DNA from: Ramlibacter sp.
Lineage (GTDB): Bacteria; Pseudomonadota; Gammaproteobacteria; Burkholderiales; Burkholderiaceae_C
Direction: 5' to 3'
DNA: 40,666 nt
Assembly (NCBI GenBank): GCA_028292245.1
Contig: JAQGMS010000367.1
Location: forward strand, 1 to 40,666
The notes under the pieces were generated by a model, which worked only from the letters and a program-made list of their open reading frames with translations, made no database searches and was not told where the DNA came from. The first letter of the stretch is position 1. Each line of letters begins with the position of its first letter. The position numbers and the translations under genes are program-made. Positions 35,673 to 40,666 of this stretch are shown here, piece by piece.

Positions 35673-37538
35673 ATGACCAAGGAAGAATTGCTTGCGCGTC
35701 TCGAGTCCATCGAGTGGAACGACATTGAGTTCAAGGAAGCTGCTTGGGCCGTGCCCAAGGACGCGCTTTCGACGGTCAGCGCCTTCGCCAACACGGCAGG
35801 CGGACACTTGGTATTCGGCGTGAAGCAGGCCAACGGCGCGTTCACCGTGACCGGCATCACCGATGCTGACCAGATCCAGAACACCTTTCTCGGTCAAGTT
35901 CGGGATCAGAACAAGATCAGCGTGTTTCTACCCATCGACGGCACGGTTCACAACCTGGACGAATGCATAGTGCTGGCGTTTTACGTTCCCGAAGCCAATC
36001 GTCAGGAAAAGCCCGTCTACCTCGATGGCAACCCCAAGAAGGCGCACATTCGTCGTGGTGGCAGGGACGATACCTGCACAGGCGATGAGTTGCTGCGTTT
36101 CATCCGCGATGCGGCAAGCACCCGTTTCGACGCCGAACCGCTGGACCTCGACACCACCCGCTGCTTCGACGAAGCCTCCGTCCGCTGGTACCGCGCTCGC
36201 TTTGCCGCCAGCAACCCCGGCAGGGACACCACGGTCAGCGACGAAGCCTTCCTGCGTGAATGGGGTTTTCTGGTCGAGCGCGGCGGCGTGTTGCGCCCGA
36301 CGCGAGGGGCCATTCTTGTGTTGGGAAGCGGCGAGTACGTCCGGCAAGTGCTGCCGCGCATGGTGGCGGACGTGCAGCTTTATCGAAACGCCACGGCGGA
36401 CTACTCCTCCGACGTGCGCTGGGCTGATCGCCTGACCGTGGAAGACAACCTCATCAAAGCGTGGCAGGCCACCGTCGAGTTCTACTTCCGGCACAGCGAG
36501 CGCCCATTTGCTGTCGACGCCGCCACCCTCCGGCGCGACGACGACCCGCCGGACTACATCTCCTTCCGCGAGGCCGCGATCAATCTGCTGATCCATCAGG
36601 ACTTCGGCGACACCACACGCGTGCCGGTCATCCGCTTCTTCCGAGACCAGACCGAGTTCTTCAATCCCGGCGACGCCTTCGCATCGCGCGCGGAGTTGCT
36701 CGACCCCGGTGACAAGGAAGTCCGCAACCCCATCATCGTCAACGCCTTCCGCCGCATCGGCCTTTCCGATCAAGGCGGCACTGGCGTGCGTGCGATTTTC
36801 GACGGCTGGCGCAAGCTGGGCTACCTGCCGCCCGAAATCGAAAACCACAAGGCCGAAAAGAGCTTCCGTCTGCGCCTGCGCAAGGAAAAGCTGATCTCCG
36901 AAGCCCAGCTTCTGGCGCAGGCCAGCCTGGGCGCGCACCTGTCGGAGCACGAAGCGGCGGTGTTCGCACTGCTGCTGCGCAACGGCCAGGTCGATCTGAC
37001 CGACATCAAGGCCCTGACCGGCCTCCCCCATGCGGCGGCGCTGGCGGTGGCCCAGCATCTCACCGTGCAAGTGCTGACCGAATCGCCGTGCGAGACGGCG
37101 CACACTTGGCGGCTGGTGCCACACCTGCGGGCCCGGTTTGCCGCCGAGCAGGCCGAAAAAGATAAGGATAATCAACTATCTGCCGTAAGCCCGGCGGTAA
37201 CAGGCCCCACCGAACAAGTCACCGATCAAGTCGCGCCCGAGGCGGGCGGACTTGTTCAGTCACTTGATCGGTTGACGGACGTGCAGTGGCGCATAGTCCG
37301 CCATGCCGACACACCGCGCTCGCTGGCCGAGCTAATGGCTCACACTGGTTACCGCCAGCGCCCGCACTTCGTGGCGACCCATCTGGAGCCGCTGCTCACC
37401 GGCGGTGTGCTGCGCCTTACGGTGCCCGACAAGCCGCGCTCGTCACGGCAACGCTATGTGCTCACCGAAGCCGGGTTGGAACTCAAGATACTGCGCGAAC
37501 AACAACAGGCCGCAGGCCGAACGGAAGAAAAGCAATGA
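35673..37538 (+). CDS. AlbA_2 (Schlafen-like) protein with ATPase-fold and winged helices
   Basis: 621 residues. The N-terminal AlbA_2 domain spans about residues 12-130 (NDIEFKEAAW, SAFANTAGGHLVFGV). A HATPase_c_4-like region spans about 290-390: FREAAINLLIHQDFGD supplies the conserved Glu/Asn helix, then GGTGVRAIFDGW. Two winged-helix-type segments follow: one near 425-465 and one at 545-600 (LAELMAHTGYRQRPHFVATH). Such proteins are usually transcriptional regulators or nucleic-acid-binding accessories. It lies between brxC and pglXI, 4 bp after the first and overlapping the second by 4 bp (ATGA), so it is made together with BREX. I infer a BREX accessory or regulator role. Confidence 0.82.
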   Translation: MTKEELLARLESIEWNDIEFKEAAWAVPKDALSTVSAFANTAGGHLVFGVKQANGAFTVTGITDADQIQNTFLGQVRDQNKISVFLPIDGTVHNLDECIVLAFYVPEANRQEKPVYLDGNPKKAHIRRGGRDDTCTGDELLRFIRDAASTRFDAEPLDLDTTRCFDEASVRWYRARFAASNPGRDTTVSDEAFLREWGFLVERGGVLRPTRGAILVLGSGEYVRQVLPRMVADVQLYRNATADYSSDVRWADRLTVEDNLIKAWQATVEFYFRHSERPFAVDAATLRRDDDPPDYISFREAAINLLIHQDFGDTTRVPVIRFFRDQTEFFNPGDAFASRAELLDPGDKEVRNPIIVNAFRRIGLSDQGGTGVRAIFDGWRKLGYLPPEIENHKAEKSFRLRLRKEKLISEAQLLAQASLGAHLSEHEAAVFALLLRNGQVDLTDIKALTGLPHAAALAVAQHLTVQVLTESPCETAHTWRLVPHLRARFAAEQAEKDKDNQLSAVSPAVTGPTEQVTDQVAPEAGGLVQSLDRLTDVQWRIVRHADTPRSLAELMAHTGYRQRPHFVATHLEPLLTGGVLRLTVPDKPRSSRQRYVLTEAGLELKILREQQQAAGRTEEKQ

Positions 37539-40303
37539 GCGGTACCCAATCCCTGAACTTCAGCACGGAAGCGGCCACTGGCGCGGTGGAGTGCCTCGGC
37601 CAAACCTTCTCCAGCGATCAGGCCCGGCGGGAACACTATCTCAAGCTGCTGGCGGCCAGGCTGAAGGAGCCAGAATTCCGCAAGCAGGAAGGTTTCCCGC
37701 AGGGAACGGACGAAGCCATCTTGGCGATGTCCGACCCGCCGTATTACACCGCCTGCCCGAATCCGTGGCTGGCGGAGTTCGTCGCTTACTACGGCAAATC
37801 CTACAACCCGTCGGTGAAATACAGCCGCGAGCCGCTGGCGATTGATGTATCGGAGGGCAAGACCGATGCCATCTACAAGGCGCATTCCTACCACACCAAG
37901 GTGCCGCATCTGGCCATCGTGCCGTCCATCCTGCACTACACCCAGCCGGGTGACGTGGTGCTGGACGGCTTCGCCGGTTCGGGCATGACGGGCGTGGCTG
38001 CGCAGTGGTGCAGCACGGCCCCGGACAGCTACCGGCACGAAATCGAAATGGCGTGGAAGAAGGAAGGCCGCGCCGCGCCGCAATGGGGCGCACGCCGGGC
38101 CGTACTTAACGACCTGTCGCCGGCGGCCACCTTCATGGGGGCCAACTACAACATCCCGTTCGACGTGGACGCCTTTGCCAAGGCGGGCAAGAAGCTGCTC
38201 CAGTCGTTGGAGCAGGACATCGGCTGGATGTACGAGACGCTGCACAGCGATGGCAAGACTAAGGGGCGCATCGAATACACGGTGTGGAGCGAGGTGTTCA
38301 GTTGCCCGGAATGTGCGGGCATGGTGAACTTTCTCGACGAGGCGTTGGACGAAGAGAGCAAGCGGGTGCGTGATGTCTTCCCGTGTCCGCATTGCGGCGC
38401 GGAGTTGAACAAGGATCGGCTGGATCGCGTTCTGGAAGCGCGTGTTGACCCCGCCACCGGCGAATCCTGGAAGCGTGTGAAGTTCACGCCATCGCGAGTT
38501 GTTTATTCGGTCGGCAAGTCGCGCTATGAGAAAGTCCCGGACGCTGCGGATTTGGCCGCACTGGCGAAGATCGAAGCCTTGCCGCTGCCTGCAGCGGTGC
38601 CGACGAGCCGCTTCCCCATCGAGGACATGTATCACGGCTCACGTATCGCGCCCAAGGGCTTCACCCACGTCCATCACTTCTATCTGCCACGTGCTGCGCA
38701 GGCAATGGGCAAGCTGTGGGAGAAAGCTCGCGCATATCCGGATGCACGCATTCGTGCCTTCCTGATTTTCATGGTGGAGCAAGCGATTTGGACCGCCACT
38801 CTATTGAACCGATTCCGACCGACTGGATTCTCACAAGTTAACCAGTACCTGACGGGTGTGTATTACGTTGCGTCACAGCACGCGGAGTGCAGCCCTTGGT
38901 ACATCCTCGACGGCAAGCTCAACCGGCTGGCGAAAACTTTTCGCGCGTTCAAATCAGCCCCAAATGTGGCCGTGACGACGGGTACAGCGGCCAAACTTCC
39001 GCTTCTCGACAATTCGGTTGACTACATTTTTACCGACCCGCCCTTCGGTGAGAACATCTACTACGCCGATTTAAACTTTCTGGTCGAGGCGTGGCATGGC
39101 GTCACCACCGATGCCAAGCCTGAAGCCATCATCGACAAGTTCAAGCAAAAGGCACTTCCCGAATACCAGCACCTGATGCAACGCTGCTTCGCTGAGTATC
39201 AGCGCGTGCTCAAGCCGGGCCGCTGGATGACGGTGGTGTTCTCCAACAGCAAGGCATCAGTGTGGAATGCAATTCAGGTGGCCTTGCAGCAGGCTGGTTT
39301 CGTGGTGGCCGAGGTGACGGCGCTGGACAAGGTGCAAGGTAGCTACCGACAGGTCACGTCCACCACGGCGGTGAAGCAGGACCTGGTGATCTCGGCCTAC
39401 AAGCCCAATGGTGGGCTGGAAGATCGTTTCAAGAAAAGTGGTGCAACGACGGAATCGGCTTGGGACTTCCTGCAGACGCACCTCAAGAACCTGTCCATCA
39501 CCAAGGCCAGGAATGGCGAACTCGAGTTCATCGTCGAGCGCGATCCGCGTCGTATCTACGACCGATTGGTGGCGTGGTTTGTCCGTCACGACTCACCCGT
39601 GCCGCTGTCCAGCGACGAGTTCCTCTCCGGCTTGCGCAGCCGCTTTCCGGAGCGCGACGGTATGGTCTTTCTGCCGGGGCAAGTCCCCGAGTACGACAAA
39701 AAGCGCGCGTTGGCGGCGCAAGCCCCGCAGATGGAACTGTTCGTTTCCGACGAGCGCAGCGCCATTGACTGGGTGACGGATTTCCTCAAGGCACGGCCTT
39801 CCACCTATCAGGACATTCACCCAGAGTTCATCAAGCAGTTGGGCGCGGGCTGGAAGAAGCACGAAGCCCGCCCGGAACTGGCCGCGCTACTGGAAGCTAA
39901 CTTCCTGCGCTACGACGGCGCGGGCGAGGTGCCCAGTCAGATTCATAGCTACCTTTCGTCCAACCATAAGGACGTGCGCGGGTTGGAGAAAACCGATCCG
40001 CGCCTGATCGCCAAGGCGCAGGATCGCTGGTATGTGCCTGACCCAAACAAGGCGCAGGATTTGGAGAAGAAGCGCGAGAAGGCCTTACTCAAGGAGTTCG
40101 ATACCTATCGGTCGTTCACTGGTCGCAAGATCAAAGAATCGCGCCTCGAAGTGCTGCGCGCGGGCTTCCGCGCGGCGTGGGGCAGCAAGGACTACGCCAC
40201 CATCCTCAGCATCGCCAAGAAGCTACCAGAGGAAACGCTGCGGGAGGACGAGAAGCTGCTCACCTTGTACGACCTGGCGCTAACCCGTACCGAGGCTGTT
40301 TGA
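37535..40303 (+). CDS. pglXI: BREX type 3 adenine-specific DNA methyltransferase PglXI
   Basis: 922 residues from the ATG at 37535 inside the ATGA overlap; an upstream in-frame start at 37286 would add about 80 low-complexity residues and is rejected. Methyltransferase motifs: DPPY at 67-70 (SDPPYYTACPNPWL), the AdoMet loop DGFAGSGMTG at 144-153, and a second DPPF at 501-504 (FTDPPFGENIYY). A zinc ribbon is formed by C257/C260 and C284/C287. BREX methylation marks self DNA and no restriction enzyme is coupled. The operon continues into brxHII. All motifs are intact. Confidence 0.87.
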   Translation: MSGTQSLNFSTEAATGAVECLGQTFSSDQARREHYLKLLAARLKEPEFRKQEGFPQGTDEAILAMSDPPYYTACPNPWLAEFVAYYGKSYNPSVKYSREPLAIDVSEGKTDAIYKAHSYHTKVPHLAIVPSILHYTQPGDVVLDGFAGSGMTGVAAQWCSTAPDSYRHEIEMAWKKEGRAAPQWGARRAVLNDLSPAATFMGANYNIPFDVDAFAKAGKKLLQSLEQDIGWMYETLHSDGKTKGRIEYTVWSEVFSCPECAGMVNFLDEALDEESKRVRDVFPCPHCGAELNKDRLDRVLEARVDPATGESWKRVKFTPSRVVYSVGKSRYEKVPDAADLAALAKIEALPLPAAVPTSRFPIEDMYHGSRIAPKGFTHVHHFYLPRAAQAMGKLWEKARAYPDARIRAFLIFMVEQAIWTATLLNRFRPTGFSQVNQYLTGVYYVASQHAECSPWYILDGKLNRLAKTFRAFKSAPNVAVTTGTAAKLPLLDNSVDYIFTDPPFGENIYYADLNFLVEAWHGVTTDAKPEAIIDKFKQKALPEYQHLMQRCFAEYQRVLKPGRWMTVVFSNSKASVWNAIQVALQQAGFVVAEVTALDKVQGSYRQVTSTTAVKQDLVISAYKPNGGLEDRFKKSGATTESAWDFLQTHLKNLSITKARNGELEFIVERDPRRIYDRLVAWFVRHDSPVPLSSDEFLSGLRSRFPERDGMVFLPGQVPEYDKKRALAAQAPQMELFVSDERSAIDWVTDFLKARPSTYQDIHPEFIKQLGAGWKKHEARPELAALLEANFLRYDGAGEVPSQIHSYLSSNHKDVRGLEKTDPRLIAKAQDRWYVPDPNKAQDLEKKREKALLKEFDTYRSFTGRKIKESRLEVLRAGFRAAWGSKDYATILSIAKKLPEETLREDEKLLTLYDLALTRTEAV

Positions 40304-40308
40304 CGTGG

Positions 40309-40666
40309 ATGCCGACTGTGGGAACTGATGGCTTCAGCATTGGCGACTGGTGTTGGCTAACCAAGCAGGCATCTCCCTGCCGTGTGATCGAGCGTCAGGA
40401 CGTGTGGGGCGAAAGCGCCTACCGCGTCTGGCTGCCGGCCAAGGATGCCGTGGTGCGTGCCCGGGCGCTGGATCTGGCGACGCTGGCAAGCATCCGGCCG
40501 ACCGTGGAGCAGATCCTGCACACCACGGCGGCGGCCAAGCTGCTGGATGCGCTGGAAGACAACCTGCTGCTGGCGCCGATTCATTCCAGCGTGGTGCCGC
40601 TGCCGCACCAGCTCTATGCGCTGAACCGCGCCATCAGCCGTGACCGCATTCGCTACCTGCTGGCCG
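40309..40666 (+). CDS. brxHII: BREX type 3 helicase BrxHII, N-terminus (runs off window)
   Basis: The frame from the ATG at 40309 is open to the edge: 119 residues visible. It begins MPTVGTDGFSIGDWCWLTK and contains HSSVVPLPHQLYALNRAI, the Q-motif-like lead-in just ahead of the Walker A of SNF2/DEAD-type helicases. The family fits BrxHII, the gene expected after pglXI in BREX type 3. It follows pglXI by 5 bp. The motor motifs lie outside the window, so the call relies on position and this N-terminus. Confidence 0.8.
   Translation, partial: MPTVGTDGFSIGDWCWLTKQASPCRVIERQDVWGESAYRVWLPAKDAVVRARALDLATLASIRPTVEQILHTTAAAKLLDALEDNLLLAPIHSSVVPLPHQLYALNRAISRDRIRYLLA

Noticed and set aside
35928-37175. 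415-codon open frame on the minus strand
   Set aside because: It lies fully antisense to the AlbA_2 gene, which has clear domains. Open frames of this kind are common opposite GC-rich genes.
37454-38635. 393-codon open frame on the minus strand
   Set aside because: Antisense to pglXI with no recognisable motif; a GC-bias artefact.
1-40666. CRISPR arrays, tRNA or rRNA genes
   Set aside because: No regularly spaced short repeats and no cloverleaf or rRNA-like segments were recognised by eye. A covariance-model scan would be needed to exclude a tRNA fully.

Overview
The DNA is GC-rich with AT-rich regulatory islands, Shine-Dalgarno-type start sites and families typical of Proteobacteria. I infer a beta- or gammaproteobacterial chromosome but cannot name the genus. 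The left edge is the 3' end of a comM-like (Mg-chelatase-type ATPase) chromosomal gene. Everything to its right reads as an accessory island rich in anti-plasmid and anti-phage genes.

Region by region. (1) 1-5.6 kb is a patchwork: comM end, a secreted lipocalin-like protein between two diverged direct repeats, a small membrane protein, an IS3-family remnant, an SRAP (YedK/HMCES) protein, a Cys-pair protein and a DUF4145 gene broken by two single-base shifts, both at G-tracts. (2) 5.96-6.8 kb carries a tyrosine integrase with all catalytic residues visible. (3) 8.1-10.6 kb is an AbiE-like toxin-antitoxin zone: an intact antitoxin-like gene, a frameshifted AbiEii toxin and a second, more degraded AbiEii copy. 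(4) 10.7-14.8 kb, on the minus strand, holds a catalytically dead long prokaryotic Argonaute (pAgo), a PD-(D/E)XK nuclease and the stub of a SIR2-like gene cut off by an IS21-type remnant. (5) 14.97-28.9 kb, on the plus strand, is one tight eight-gene operon: a WYL regulator, Wadjet JetA-B-C-D, a frameshifted CoiA-like nuclease, a SbcD/Mre11-like phosphoesterase and a YhaN/SbcC-like ATPase. (6) 29.5-30.3 kb is a degenerate junction. (7) From 30.5 kb to the right edge lies a BREX type 3 locus: a BrxR-like WYL regulator, brxF, brxC, an inserted AlbA_2/ATPase-fold protein, pglXI and the start of brxHII. It runs off the window.

The pAgo and Wadjet operons diverge from one 184-bp intergenic region. 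It contains a near-consensus promoter for pAgo with a perfect 5+1+5 palindrome just upstream of the -35, next to the WYL regulator gene. The most interesting proposal is therefore a compound anti-plasmid locus: inactive guide-binding Argonaute, its nuclease, SMC-type Wadjet and a second SMC-like/Mre11 pair, under one regulator. It recalls the Vibrio cholerae Ddm systems, which also combine an inactive pAgo and an SMC complex, but the genes are different. A roughly 250-bp diverged direct repeat at 7.7 kb and again at 29.5 kb brackets the AbiE-pAgo-Wadjet block and may mark the ends of a module.

Several genes carry single-base frameshifts. These could be real decay or sequencing errors, which the sequence alone cannot settle.
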